Shown: positions 51,836-60,977 of the stretch, piece after piece
How the letters are laid out: every line of letters begins with the position of its first letter
How positions within the stretch are numbered: the stretch's first letter is position 1
NCBI RefSeq assembly: GCF_034929435.1
Contig: NZ_JAYFUM010000005.1
Coordinates: 62,001 to 126,000, forward strand
Length of the DNA: 64,000 bases
From: Arcicella rigui
GTDB taxonomy: Bacteria > Bacteroidota > Bacteroidia > Cytophagales > Spirosomataceae
Reading direction: 5' to 3'
The notes under the pieces: generated by a model
What the model saw: only the letters and a program-made list of their open reading frames with translations
Databases searched by the model: none
What the model was told of the DNA's origin: nothing
Translations under genes and position numbers: made by a program

Positions 51836-52999
51836 ATGGCAAAATTATTAATTATAGATGATGAGAAAGCGATTCGAGGAGCTTTAAGAGACATCCTTGA
51901 ATATGAAGGCTATACAATTGAGGAGGCAAGCGACGGAGAACAAGGACTGGAGTTAATCAAGCAAAATGATTACGACGTGGTACTTTGTGACATTCGTATG
52001 CCAAAAATTGAAGGTCTTGATTTACTTTTACGAGTAACCGAGATGGGCAAGGCTACTCAATTTATTATGATTTCTGCTTTTGGTAACCTTGAAACAGCCG
52101 TTGAAGCTACCAAGCGTGGAGCTTTTGATTTTATTTCAAAGCCACCAGATTTGAATCGTTTGTTGGTGACTGTAAAAAATGCAGTTGAACGAGGAAAACT
52201 CATCGTAGAAACTAAAGTTTTAAAGAAAAAAGTTTATCGTTTGAACGAAATTGTAGGACAGTCGAGTGCCATTAAAAGAGTAATAGACACGGCAGATAGA
52301 GTAGGCCCCACTGAAGCCAGAGTATTAATTACTGGGCCGAATGGTTCGGGGAAAGAGATGGTAGCGAAGCGTTTGCATGAAAGAAGTAATCGTGCAAATA
52401 TGCCTTTAATTGAAGTAAACTGTGCCGCTATTCCTTCAGAATTGATTGAATCAGAGTTGTTTGGTCATGAAAAAGGTTCTTTTACTTCGGCAATTAAGCA
52501 GCGTATTGGTAAGTTTGAACAAGCAGACGGCGGTACACTTTTCTTAGATGAGATTGGCGATATGTCGCTCTCGGCACAGTCGAAAGTATTGCGTGCTTTG
52601 CAAGAACATAAAATTACCCGTGTTGGTGGCGATAAAGAAATCAAAATCAATGTGCGTGTTTTTGCCGCTACCAATAAAAATTTACCTTTAGAAATTGCAG
52701 AAGGACGTTTCAGAGAAGATTTGTATCATCGCTTGAATGTGATTCCGATTCACGTTCCGCCTTTGGCACAACGCAGAGATGACATTCCTTTGTTGGTAGA
52801 AAAGTTTTTACAAGACGTTGCTACTGAGTACGGTCAGCCTGCTAAAGCAGTAGAAGACGAAGCCATGAAGTATTTACAATCTTTGCCGTGGACAGGTAAT
52901 GTGCGTGAACTTCGTAATGTGGTAGAACGCTTAGTAATTATGTGTAATGAAGTAATTACTTATGAAGACGCAAAACTATTTGCGATGCCAGTGGTATAA
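51836..52999 (+). CDS. NtrC-like response regulator lacking a DNA-binding domain
   Basis: This 387-residue protein has a receiver domain with phospho-acceptor D52 (LCDIRMP) and K102, then an AAA+ sigma-54-interaction domain: Walker A GPNGSGKE (167-174), Walker B GGTLFLDEI (232-240) and R-finger region FREDLYHRLNV. Two departures stand out. The GAFTGA loop that contacts sigma-54 reads GSFTSA (214-219). The protein stops at FAMPVV with no Fis-type helix-turn-helix. It may act without binding DNA, or through a partner. No sensor kinase is adjacent. Confidence 0.9.
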   Translation: MAKLLIIDDEKAIRGALRDILEYEGYTIEEASDGEQGLELIKQNDYDVVLCDIRMPKIEGLDLLLRVTEMGKATQFIMISAFGNLETAVEATKRGAFDFISKPPDLNRLLVTVKNAVERGKLIVETKVLKKKVYRLNEIVGQSSAIKRVIDTADRVGPTEARVLITGPNGSGKEMVAKRLHERSNRANMPLIEVNCAAIPSELIESELFGHEKGSFTSAIKQRIGKFEQADGGTLFLDEIGDMSLSAQSKVLRALQEHKITRVGGDKEIKINVRVFAATNKNLPLEIAEGRFREDLYHRLNVIPIHVPPLAQRRDDIPLLVEKFLQDVATEYGQPAKAVEDEAMKYLQSLPWTGNVRELRNVVERLVIMCNEVITYEDAKLFAMPVV

Positions 53000-53018
53000 A
53001 ATAAATTTCGAGATATAA

Positions 53019-53060
53019 TCAAAAAAGGGAAAATTCTACAAAGAGTTTTCCCTTTTTTGA
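53019..53060 (+). terminator. Rho-independent terminator after the NtrC-like gene
   Basis: A 15-bp perfect stem (53019-53033 with 53046-53060), A-run before and T-run in the stem, 20 bp after the stop. It can work in both directions. Confidence 0.88.
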
Positions 53061-53115
53061 TTTAATAGTTTTGTGGGTAATTTGTTACAAAGAGAAATTC
53101 TAAAAGACTTTGTTT

Positions 53116-53628
53116 TTAAAAATCTATTTTTAAAAGTAATAAATTTTCATCTTTTGAAGGAAAGGTATAGTCTCCAATAACACGGAGTCCTATTTTTTCT
53201 AATAGCTTTCTTGAGCCTATATTTTCAGCCATTACGATGCCATAAACTGTTGGAATTTTCAATGTGTCCTTAGCATGAGTGAGAATGGCATCGGCGATTT
53301 CAAAACCATAGCCTTGCCCCATAAATTCGGGCAAGAAGGCAAATCCAATGTCTGGAAAATCAAGATTATCTCTTTTAATAAGACCACTCATTCCGATAGG
53401 TGTTAAATCTTCTTTTCTAATGATAGCACACAACCCATAGCCATTTTCTGCATAGCTTTTCATTGGCCCATTCAATAAATAACTTTGGGCATCTTCTTCT
53501 GTATGTACATTTTTGTCGCCAATGAATGCCAACCAACCTTCTGAATTGAGTAATTGAATAATAAATTGGGTGTCTTTAAAATTGTATTCTCGTAAAATAA
53601 GCCTTTCTGTTTCTATTATTTTTTGCAT
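53116..53628 (-). CDS. GNAT-family acetyltransferase
   Basis: This protein has 170 residues from ATG 53628; an upstream in-frame TTG (53658) adds ten unlikely residues. The RimJ/RimL-like GNAT fold is recognised by ETERLILREYNFKD at the start, the acetyl-CoA loop E-F-M-G-Q-G-Y-G-F-E and NIGSRKLLEKIGLRVIG near the C-terminus. Substrate may be a protein N-terminus or small amine; unknown. It is a single gene. Confidence 0.9.
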   Translation of the reverse strand: MQKIIETERLILREYNFKDTQFIIQLLNSEGWLAFIGDKNVHTEEDAQSYLLNGPMKSYAENGYGLCAIIRKEDLTPIGMSGLIKRDNLDFPDIGFAFLPEFMGQGYGFEIADAILTHAKDTLKIPTVYGIVMAENIGSRKLLEKIGLRVIGDYTFPSKDENLLLLKIDF

Positions 53629-53709
53629 TGTTGATGTGTTTAATATGTTTACTGACAAACAATTTATTTAAAATGAGTATAAAGTTAATTCTCTTTCACA
53701 ATTTAGTAC

Positions 53710-53740
53710 AAAAAAAGTCCAAGCAAATGGCTTGGACTCG
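53710..53740 (-). terminator. Rho-independent terminator of the GH127 gene
   Basis: agtccaagc (53716-53724) pairs with gcttggact (53730-53738). On the minus strand the stem is followed by a run of T, 40 bp after the GH127 stop. Confidence 0.85.
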
Positions 53741-53780
53741 GTTTCAAAGTGTGTTAGGATTATGAGTTAGTGTTATTTTT

Positions 53781-56177
53781 TTACTTCACCACCCACTCAA
53801 GTACGCCAGCGGCGTTGTCTGTTGGCAGTTGGATTTCTATCTTTAAGCCTGTTGTAGTCACGGGTTCAAATTGCAAAGCGTTGAATTGGTCTTTAGCAAT
53901 CGGGCTTTGCTGTGTTACGGTTACGGGCAACCACGCTCCATCTTTTTTGTAATAAACTTTATAAGAAAGAGGTATCCGACAACCGCCCCAAGGGCTATCG
54001 TCTAACCAATAAATACTCGAACTCGACACGGTATAACTTTGGTCGAAATCGTATTGAAGGTACTCTGTCGTATTCTTTTTTGGCCACCAGTGCAGGTAAT
54101 TGGCACTTTTGTCATTGGAGTTTTGTACTTCAAATTGGTCGTTGAGGGCTTTTAGCATCAATTGATTGCTCACCGACCCCGAAACTTTACTCTTGCTGGC
54201 GATGGTTGGGGCTGGCTTTGGTCGTGCGGCCGTTTCTTCATAAGGAATCCAAACGGTCATTTCGGTTGCTCCTCGGTTTGCCCAAGCATAATACGGAATG
54301 GCTTGTATGGGCTGATTGGTTTTGATTAATTGCTCTGAATTGAGTTGACGCTCGGTAGCAAAGCCTTGGGCTTGTAGCGTCATTACTCCGTTTAATAGAT
54401 TGGGCTGAAAAGTGGCTTTTACTTCGGCATTTTTGTCTAATACCAAACTCATCACCGAGGCGTTGGTATTGTCGTGTCCTTCTAAACAATACACCAAAGG
54501 ACCTCTTTGTAAAGCAAATTTTGATTTATCGGCTTTTACTTCGTCTTTTGCCAATACTTTTCTTACGTCCATTGGTAAAGTAAAGCTTACTTTATCGCCT
54601 TTTTCCCAAACTCTTTTTATCACAGCATAGCCTTTTTGAAGGGTATAGGCAAAAGGTTTACCATTGACCAAAATCGGAATATTGTTGATAGGTGTTTCGT
54701 CTTTGTATAAATCGCCTGACAGTGGTTTACCCATAGCCCAACCCGGCATACGAACGTGCAAGGCGAATGTACTGGTTTTGTTGGGTTGTACCGTGATGTC
54801 ATTTTTACCTTGCCACGGGTACGCCGTTTCTTGCGTAAGCGTTACGGCAGTATTCGGTAGTTGAATAGTAGCTGTTCCGCCTACAAACAAGTTGACATAA
54901 ATATTTTGCTGATTTTGGGCATACGTATAACCCGGTACCGAAGGCAAAAAGCGTGTCATATTCGATACGCAACAAGCACAGTCCCACCAAGCACGACGCT
55001 GGTGTTGTCCGTAAGAAGCCAAAGGATTGGGATAGAAGAATTTATCGCCACTCAACGAAATACCCGAAAGCAAGCCATTGTACAAGGTTCTTTCTAAAAC
55101 GTCGATGTACTGGGCATCGCCATGCAACAAAAACATTCGATGATTCCAATACACATTGGCGATGGCGGCACAGGTTTCGGCATAAGCACTCATATTGGGC
55201 AAGTCGTAATCATCGCCAAAGGCTTCGCCATTACCCGTAGCTCCGATACCGCCTGTGATGTAAATTTTTTTATCTACTACGTCATGCCAAATGTCGTCTA
55301 TGGCGGATAGGTACTGCTTGTCGCCTGTCAACGCCGCCACGTCTGCCATACTGGTGTACATATAGGTTGCTCGCACGGCATGACCAACGGCAGTGTGCTG
55401 GTCAACCACCTTTTTATGCGACTGGCTGTATTCTTGGTTGAGGTGTCCTTCTTTTCCACGTAAATCCAAAAAGAATTTAGCCAAGTCAAGATAGGCTTTT
55501 TTGCCTGTTACCCTGTAAAGTTTAGTCAGCCCTGTTTCAACAATCTGATGACCGGGAAAACGCTCTTCTTTGCCCCAACCGAAAGTTTTTACCAATAAAT
55601 CGGCATTTTTAATGGCAATATTCAACAGGTTTTTTTTGCCTGTTGCCTGATAATGTGCCACTGCCGATTCAAACAAATGTCCAGAATTGTACAATTCATG
55701 GCTCAAATCTTCTTCTTTTTCCCAACGTTTGCTGCCCATCCATTCATGTGGTGTTTGAATAGGCATCGTTCTGAAAGTATAAAGATAGCCGTCGGGTTCT
55801 TGGGCTGCTCCAATAATGGTAATCAGCGAATCGAGGTAAAGTTCCAGTTGTGGATTTTTCTGGGTTTGCAGGCTGTACGATGCTCCTTCGATTACTTTGT
55901 ATAAATCGGTATCGTCGAAAGTAAATGAAGTACTTTTATCGGCAGGAATCTGCTTGGCTGCTTTGCGAAAGTTATCAATCCGCCCCGTAATTTTACACTG
56001 ATTGAGGGTGTAAGGAATGGTTACGTTGGCGTTTACTTGCATTTTAGGCAACCAAAAATTATCCTTAAAATGCACTTGCGTAAAGGCAACGGGCTGAATG
56101 GGATAATCGCCGTTTTGGGCAAAACTTCCCCAACAAGTAAGGATTAAAAAGCTGAAAAGTAATGTTTTGCGTATCAT
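53781..56177 (-). CDS. GH127 beta-L-arabinofuranosidase
   Basis: This secreted enzyme has 798 residues from ATG 56177; the longer frame to 56228 lies in a repeat array. After the signal peptide (ending SFAQ) comes the (alpha/alpha)6 GH127 domain. Residues align with the characterised HypBA1: acid/base E318, zinc ligands E334, C336 and C402-C403, with C402 as the likely nucleophile in WWDCACC. HypBA1 removes L-arabinose from beta-arabinooligosaccharides on hydroxyproline. The C-terminal ~120 residues form a beta-sandwich. It is the last gene of a hydroxyproline-catabolic operon. Confidence 0.92.
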   Translation of the reverse strand: MIRKTLLFSFLILTCWGSFAQNGDYPIQPVAFTQVHFKDNFWLPKMQVNANVTIPYTLNQCKITGRIDNFRKAAKQIPADKSTSFTFDDTDLYKVIEGASYSLQTQKNPQLELYLDSLITIIGAAQEPDGYLYTFRTMPIQTPHEWMGSKRWEKEEDLSHELYNSGHLFESAVAHYQATGKKNLLNIAIKNADLLVKTFGWGKEERFPGHQIVETGLTKLYRVTGKKAYLDLAKFFLDLRGKEGHLNQEYSQSHKKVVDQHTAVGHAVRATYMYTSMADVAALTGDKQYLSAIDDIWHDVVDKKIYITGGIGATGNGEAFGDDYDLPNMSAYAETCAAIANVYWNHRMFLLHGDAQYIDVLERTLYNGLLSGISLSGDKFFYPNPLASYGQHQRRAWWDCACCVSNMTRFLPSVPGYTYAQNQQNIYVNLFVGGTATIQLPNTAVTLTQETAYPWQGKNDITVQPNKTSTFALHVRMPGWAMGKPLSGDLYKDETPINNIPILVNGKPFAYTLQKGYAVIKRVWEKGDKVSFTLPMDVRKVLAKDEVKADKSKFALQRGPLVYCLEGHDNTNASVMSLVLDKNAEVKATFQPNLLNGVMTLQAQGFATERQLNSEQLIKTNQPIQAIPYYAWANRGATEMTVWIPYEETAARPKPAPTIASKSKVSGSVSNQLMLKALNDQFEVQNSNDKSANYLHWWPKKNTTEYLQYDFDQSYTVSSSSIYWLDDSPWGGCRIPLSYKVYYKKDGAWLPVTVTQQSPIAKDQFNALQFEPVTTTGLKIEIQLPTDNAAGVLEWVVK

Positions 56178-56434
56178 AGTTATTGAGTGATGGAGTGAGT
56201 TAGTGAGTTGTGAGTTGTGAATTAGCAAATTGTGAGTTAGTGAATTAAATAGTTCTTATTATCAGCATTTTTTGTGTAGTGGCAACCCTTGCGGTTGCCC
56301 TTTTGAATGTGGTAAAACAAGAGTAGCCGCTACATGATTTTATTTGAAAGTCAATGCTAATCCTTGTTACACTACTAATTGTTACTTATTAATTCACTAA
56401 TTCTCTCATTCACAACTCACTAATTAACAATCCA
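56178..56434. repeat. Heptad array, gtgagtt/cactaat family, inverted arms
   Basis: The T/G arm (about 56180-56250: gagtgagttagtgagttgtg) and the A/C arm (about 56385-56430: attcactaattctctcattc) bracket ~130 bp that includes ggcaacc-cttgc-ggttgcc, a stable small hairpin near 56281-56299. Confidence 0.85.
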
Positions 56435-57832
56435 CTAACTTTTTTTCAGTACATAAAAAACAGGAATGCCCAAAAGTACCAAGCCTAAGCCGGGCCAGGT
56501 ATAATTGGGTTTATAAATTAGTAATAAAACACAAATACAAGTCGCCGTAACAATGTACAACAATGGAATAAAAGGATAACCAAAGGCTTTGTATGGACGC
56601 TCAAGCTCTGGTTTTTTAATCCGTAGTCGGATAATGCCGAGTATCGTTAAAGCATAAAAAATTAATACCGCAAAAATAACGTAGTCTAACAATTCGCCGT
56701 ACTTGCCACTCAAACACAAAGCCGAAGCCCAAAAACATTGAATCCATAAGGCTTTTTCAGGTACGCCATTTTTGTTGAGTTCGCCTACTTTTTTGAAAAA
56801 TAAGCCATCAGTTGCCATCGTATAATATACTCTTGCTCCCGAAAGAATCAAGCCGTTGTCGCAACCAAAGGTTGAAATCATCAAGAAAACCGCTACAATC
56901 ATTGTCCCTTTTTCTCCGAAAATCATTTGCGAAGCTACAACTCCCACACGGTCGTTTTCGGCAAAAGCAATGGCAGGTAAATCCAATACCGAAACGTACA
57001 TAATATTGGCAAGCATATAAATACTCGTCACAATGAGTGTACCTAAAAACAGGCTCAGACCGATATTGCGTTTGGGGTTTTGAATTTCGCCCGCAATAAA
57101 GGTAACGTTGTTCCAAGAATCGCTACTGAAAAGACTCCCAACCATACTGGCGGCAATTGCCCCGAAAGCAGCCATACCTGTATAAGGCAAAAAGCCCGTG
57201 GGTGTAAGTTGCTGAAAAGTAAAGCCTGTTTCCCAGTTTTTATGCCAAGTATCGGCGTTGGCCGTTAGGACGAAACCAAAAATCACCAAGCCAAATAAAG
57301 CTAAAAGTTTGGTGACAGTAAAGATAGATTGTACGTATTTGCCGTATTGTACGCCTTTGGTATTGATGAACGAAAGAAAAATAATCAGGGCAATAGAAGT
57401 AAGTTGTGCCGCAGAAATTTGTAGTCCTGCTATGGAAAAAAGGATATTTCTTTCGCTTAATACAGGAAAAAGGTAAGCCGAAAATTTACTAAAAGCGACC
57501 CCAACGGCGGCAATAGACCCCGTTTGAATCACGGCAAAGAAACTCCAACCATACAAAAAGCCTATCAATGGATTGAAGGCTTCTTTGAGGTAAACGTATT
57601 GTCCGCCAGCTTTGGGAAACATACTGCTGAGTTCGCCATAACTGACGGCAGCCGCAACGGTAAGTAAGCCCGTGAGTAACCACACAACCAGCAAGCCTCC
57701 TACCGAGCCAACATTTCGGACAATATCGGAACTTACGATAAAAATACCTGAGCCAATCATCGAGCCAGCCACAATCATGGTGGCATCGAATAGCCGAAAA
57801 GAGCGTTTGAAAGAAGGTTGTTCGTTGGACAT
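56435..57832 (-). CDS. APC-superfamily amino-acid permease
   Basis: This 465-residue protein has twelve membrane helices. The first carries the amino-acid-binding GSMIGSGIF (residues ~22-30), and helix 6 carries the SSDSWNN region (~228-234). The family imports amino acids by proton or sodium symport or exchange. Its position between the GH127 and hydroxyproline epimerase genes suggests hydroxyproline as substrate, though LAT-type exchangers of other amino acids have the same motifs. Same strand as both neighbours. Confidence 0.87.
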   Translation of the reverse strand: MSNEQPSFKRSFRLFDATMIVAGSMIGSGIFIVSSDIVRNVGSVGGLLVVWLLTGLLTVAAAVSYGELSSMFPKAGGQYVYLKEAFNPLIGFLYGWSFFAVIQTGSIAAVGVAFSKFSAYLFPVLSERNILFSIAGLQISAAQLTSIALIIFLSFINTKGVQYGKYVQSIFTVTKLLALFGLVIFGFVLTANADTWHKNWETGFTFQQLTPTGFLPYTGMAAFGAIAASMVGSLFSSDSWNNVTFIAGEIQNPKRNIGLSLFLGTLIVTSIYMLANIMYVSVLDLPAIAFAENDRVGVVASQMIFGEKGTMIVAVFLMISTFGCDNGLILSGARVYYTMATDGLFFKKVGELNKNGVPEKALWIQCFWASALCLSGKYGELLDYVIFAVLIFYALTILGIIRLRIKKPELERPYKAFGYPFIPLLYIVTATCICVLLLIYKPNYTWPGLGLVLLGIPVFYVLKKS

Positions 57833-57839
57833 AGTTTGT

Positions 57840-58045
57840 TGATGAGTAATTATTTAATTGTGAATGAGTGAGTTGTGAGTTAGTGAATGAATAATTCTAT
57901 TATGAAAATATCAGGTATTAACTTATTCACAATTCACAACTTATACATTAGTTAATTGCGAACGAGTGAGGGGGTGAATGAGCAACTAAACTATTCTATT
58001 AAAAAAAGCTATTATTCACTCATTCACAATTGACTAACTCACAAC
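57840..58045. repeat. Heptad array, gtgagtt/cacaatt family, inverted arms
   Basis: gtgaatgagtgagttgtgag words (about 57865-57890) face cacaattcacaacttat (about 57931-57947). A second pair is gcgaacgagtgaggggg... (57958-) and ttcactcattcacaattgac (58015-58034). No gene is present. Confidence 0.82.
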
Positions 58046-58052
58046 TGATTCA

Positions 58053-59054
58053 CTAAAGTACCTGAAAACCATACGCATAGGGGTCGTCGTTGGGGTCGAT
58101 GCTGATGGTATTGTAGCCATAAATTCTTGCCCAACCTTCAATACTTGGTTTCATGGCAGGTTTGCCTCCAACGCTGGTTTCTTCCTCTATTCTGCCGATA
58201 AACTTAGAGCCAATAATACTTTCATGAATAAATTCATCGCCTTTTTTCAACTTACCTTTGGCGTACCATTGTGCCATACGTGCCGAAGTACCCGTGCCGC
58301 AAGGCGAGCGGTCGATGGCTTTGTCACCATAAAATACGGCATTACGAGCCGTTGAGCTTGGGTCTAACACATCGCCTGTCCACAAAATATGCGAACAACC
58401 TTTGATGGTTTCGTTTTCGGGATGTACAAAAGAATATTGTTCGTTGATACGATTTCGTAATACTCTACTCCAACTAATCAGTTGGTCGGCAGTATAATGT
58501 TGTAAGCCTTTGAAATTGGCTTGCACGTCAACAATCGCATAAAAGTTTCCTCCATACGAAACATCTACGGTAATCATACCCAAATCAGGACATTCTACAC
58601 TCAAATCGGTAGCCGCCAAGAACGATGCCACGTTGGTTAGTTTTACACTTTTTACCTTTGTGCCTTCTTGTTTGTATTCAATCAATACCAAGCCAGCAGG
58701 TGCTTCCATGCGGATTTTGCCTTGCTCTTTGGGCGTAATCAAGCCTTCTTCTACGGCAATGGTTATCGTGCCGATAGTACCATGCCCACACATAGGCAAG
58801 CAACCACTGGTTTCGATAAAAAGTACAGCTACGTCGTTTTCTGGACTATGAGGCGGATACAAAATACTCCCACTCATCATATCGTGACCACGGGGTTCAA
58901 ACATCAGCCCTTTTCTAATCCAGTCGTAGTTTTGGAGGAAAAACTGGCGTTTTTCGCTCATATTATTACCTTCGAGCGTAGGGCCGCCGCCAGCAACCAA
59001 TCGCACAGGATTTCCACAAGTATGTGCATCTACACAGAAGAATGTTTTTTTCAT
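58053..59054 (-). CDS. 4-hydroxyproline 2-epimerase
   Basis: This 333-residue proline-racemase-superfamily enzyme keeps both catalytic cysteines, C89 (LPMCGHG) and C252 (DRSPCGTGT). That marks it as a racemase/epimerase and not a 3-hydroxyproline dehydratase, in which the second Cys is Thr. It would convert trans-4-hydroxy-L-proline to cis-4-hydroxy-D-proline, the first step of hydroxyproline breakdown. Flanking aldehyde dehydrogenase and permease genes support this over proline racemase. The oxidase that would act next is not in the window. Confidence 0.9.
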   Translation of the reverse strand: MKKTFFCVDAHTCGNPVRLVAGGGPTLEGNNMSEKRQFFLQNYDWIRKGLMFEPRGHDMMSGSILYPPHSPENDVAVLFIETSGCLPMCGHGTIGTITIAVEEGLITPKEQGKIRMEAPAGLVLIEYKQEGTKVKSVKLTNVASFLAATDLSVECPDLGMITVDVSYGGNFYAIVDVQANFKGLQHYTADQLISWSRVLRNRINEQYSFVHPENETIKGCSHILWTGDVLDPSSTARNAVFYGDKAIDRSPCGTGTSARMAQWYAKGKLKKGDEFIHESIIGSKFIGRIEEETSVGGKPAMKPSIEGWARIYGYNTISIDPNDDPYAYGFQVL

Positions 59055-59059
59055 GTTAA

Positions 59060-59230
59060 TATATTGAGTGATTGAGCGAATGAGTGGTTTAGTGATAAAT
59101 TGTGAATGAGTGAATTGTGAGTTAGTGTTTTGATTTCCAGTAATTTATGATTTTTTAATAAAATTTGAATTTGCTTGATTACCTAGCAAAGCCTTTATTC
59201 ACAATTCACTAACTAACTCACTCACAATTG
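59060..59230. repeat. Heptad array, gtgaatt/cacaatt family, inverted arms
   Basis: tgagcgaatgagtggtttag and gtgaatgagtgaattgtgag (59066-59122) face cacaattcactaactaactc (about 59202-59221). It lies between the epimerase and dehydrogenase genes. Confidence 0.85.
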
Positions 59231-59234
59231 ATAC

Positions 59235-60695
59235 TTATATGCTCGAATTTGTAAATACATCGTTCACCAAACGCCATATTTTCAATGGATTATCGTTTTT
59301 AAGCTCGCCGGGAAGCATCCAGTCTTTGAAGCCTTGCAAGCATATCGGGCGTACCCAACGCTTGATTGCCCCTGTTCCAACGGAAGTATAACGAGCATCG
59401 AACGTGGCAGGATACGCTCCGCCATGAACCATACTGGCGGCTACTTCTACACCTGTCGGAGCAGCGTTCAAAATCACCCTTCCTGCCAAAGCACTTTGTA
59501 AATCAAGTATTGCGGGATATTGCTTTACATCTTCGTCGGTTGCCATTAAGGTAGCCGTGAGCTGTCCGCCCAAAGCTTTCAAAGCCGTGCTGAGTTCTTC
59601 GGTATCTTTACAAATAACCAATAAAGCAAAAGGACCAAAAGCTTCTTCGTGTAGCGTAGGATTACTGATAAAATCTTTGGCTTGCACTTGGGCGAGGCTT
59701 GGCGTAGGTTGCGTTAGTTCGGTATTTTCAATACTTTTCGACACTACTCCATCTTGATTGGTCAAAGTATTTCGAGCTTTATCAAAAGCTTGAGCAATGC
59801 CCGAATGTAGCATTGGATGTAGCGAAACTTGCGTTAGCTCATGTTCCAAAGCCTCAGTAAACAAAGCCAATGCAGGACTATCAATCGCCAAGAGTAAGCC
59901 AGGTTTTGTACAAAACTGTCCCATGCCAAGCGTAATAGAACCTGCAAAGGTTTTGGCTAAATTTATATGGTTTTGGTTTAATGATTCAGGAAATAAGACC
60001 ACAGGATTGATACTGCTCATTTCGGCAAAAACTGGAATCGGTACTGCTCTTTGCTCGGCATAAGCTCTGAGTGCTTTGCCACCAGCCTGCGAGCCTGTAA
60101 AACCTACGGCTGTGGTAAGTGGGTGCATCACCAATGCTTTACCTGCTTCGATGCTCGAATCGCTGAGGTGTTGAACCGTGTGCGGAGGCATTTGGCAACG
60201 AGCAATAGCTTTTTCAATAGCCGAAAATACTAAAGCTGAAGTTTCGGGGTGTGCAGGATGAGCCTTGATAACCACCGAAACACCAGCCGCTAAAGCACTT
60301 GCGGTATCGCCACCAGCTGTTGAAAAAGCAAAAGGGAAATTACTCGCCCCAAATATCGCCACTGGGCCAATTGGCACAAGCATTTTACGGGTGTCGGGTT
60401 TGGGCGGTACTCGGTCGGGGTTGGGCAAATCAATGCAAGCCTCTACCCAAGAACCTTCGGCAACCAAACGAGCAAACATCCGTAATTGCCCTGTAGTACG
60501 ACCAATTTCTCCCTGTAATCGTCCCAAAGGCAAATGCGATTCTTGGTGAGCCACAGCTACCAAGGCATCTTTCAACGATTCTATTTCTTCGGCAATGGTT
60601 TCTAAAAAAATAGCACGGTTTTTACCCGATACTTTGCGGTATTGCTCAAAAGCCTCTTGTGCCTGTTGCATTACCGTGGATATGTTTTGAGACAT
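59235..60695 (-). CDS. 2-oxoglutarate semialdehyde dehydrogenase (ALDH)
   Basis: This 486-residue NAD(P)+-dependent aldehyde dehydrogenase has its catalytic Cys in GQFCTKPG (~260) and Glu in FAEMSSINP (~230). It has the cofactor loop FGASNFPFAFSTAGGDTASALAAG of the NADP-type/2,5-dioxovalerate dehydrogenase subgroup. That subgroup oxidises 2-oxoglutarate semialdehyde to 2-oxoglutarate, the last step of hydroxyproline and of pentose/uronate pathways. Between the epimerase and deaminase genes the hydroxyproline role is the natural reading. Confidence 0.9.
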   Translation of the reverse strand: MSQNISTVMQQAQEAFEQYRKVSGKNRAIFLETIAEEIESLKDALVAVAHQESHLPLGRLQGEIGRTTGQLRMFARLVAEGSWVEACIDLPNPDRVPPKPDTRKMLVPIGPVAIFGASNFPFAFSTAGGDTASALAAGVSVVIKAHPAHPETSALVFSAIEKAIARCQMPPHTVQHLSDSSIEAGKALVMHPLTTAVGFTGSQAGGKALRAYAEQRAVPIPVFAEMSSINPVVLFPESLNQNHINLAKTFAGSITLGMGQFCTKPGLLLAIDSPALALFTEALEHELTQVSLHPMLHSGIAQAFDKARNTLTNQDGVVSKSIENTELTQPTPSLAQVQAKDFISNPTLHEEAFGPFALLVICKDTEELSTALKALGGQLTATLMATDEDVKQYPAILDLQSALAGRVILNAAPTGVEVAASMVHGGAYPATFDARYTSVGTGAIKRWVRPICLQGFKDWMLPGELKNDNPLKIWRLVNDVFTNSSI

Positions 60696-60699
60696 TTTT

Positions 60700-60975
60700 G
60701 GCTAAATTGAAAATGTGGTAAAAGAATTTGAAGATTTGGTAATTTGAAAATGTGGTAAAAAGAATTTGAAAATTTGATAATTTGAAAATGTGGTAAAAAG
60801 AATTTGGAAATTTGAAGATTTGAGAATTTGAAAATGAGGAGGAAAGTAATTTGATAATTAACCAAAACTATTTCCAAATCTTCAAATCAATAAAACCATT
60901 TTCAAATCTTCAAATTACCAAACTTTCAAATCAATAAAATCATTTTCAAATCTTCAAATTACCAAATTTTCAAAT
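60700..60975. repeat. Heptad/octad array, aatttgaaaat family, inverted arms
   Basis: gaaaatgtggtaaaaagaat, ttgaaaatttgataattt words (60704-60842) face ccaaatcttcaaatcaat and caaattaccaaactttcaaa (60871-60975). This is a fourth word family, not shared with the others, at an operon gap of the hydroxyproline locus. Confidence 0.85.
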
Positions 60976-60977
60976 TC

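Noticed and set aside
51836..52999. The response regulator as the missing KdpE
   Set aside because: It is NtrC-like with an AAA+ domain, not an OmpR-type regulator, and lies 21 kb from the kdp genes.
58668..59075. Plus-strand ORF of 135 residues opposite the epimerase gene
   Set aside because: It is antisense to a motif-complete gene with no independent support.
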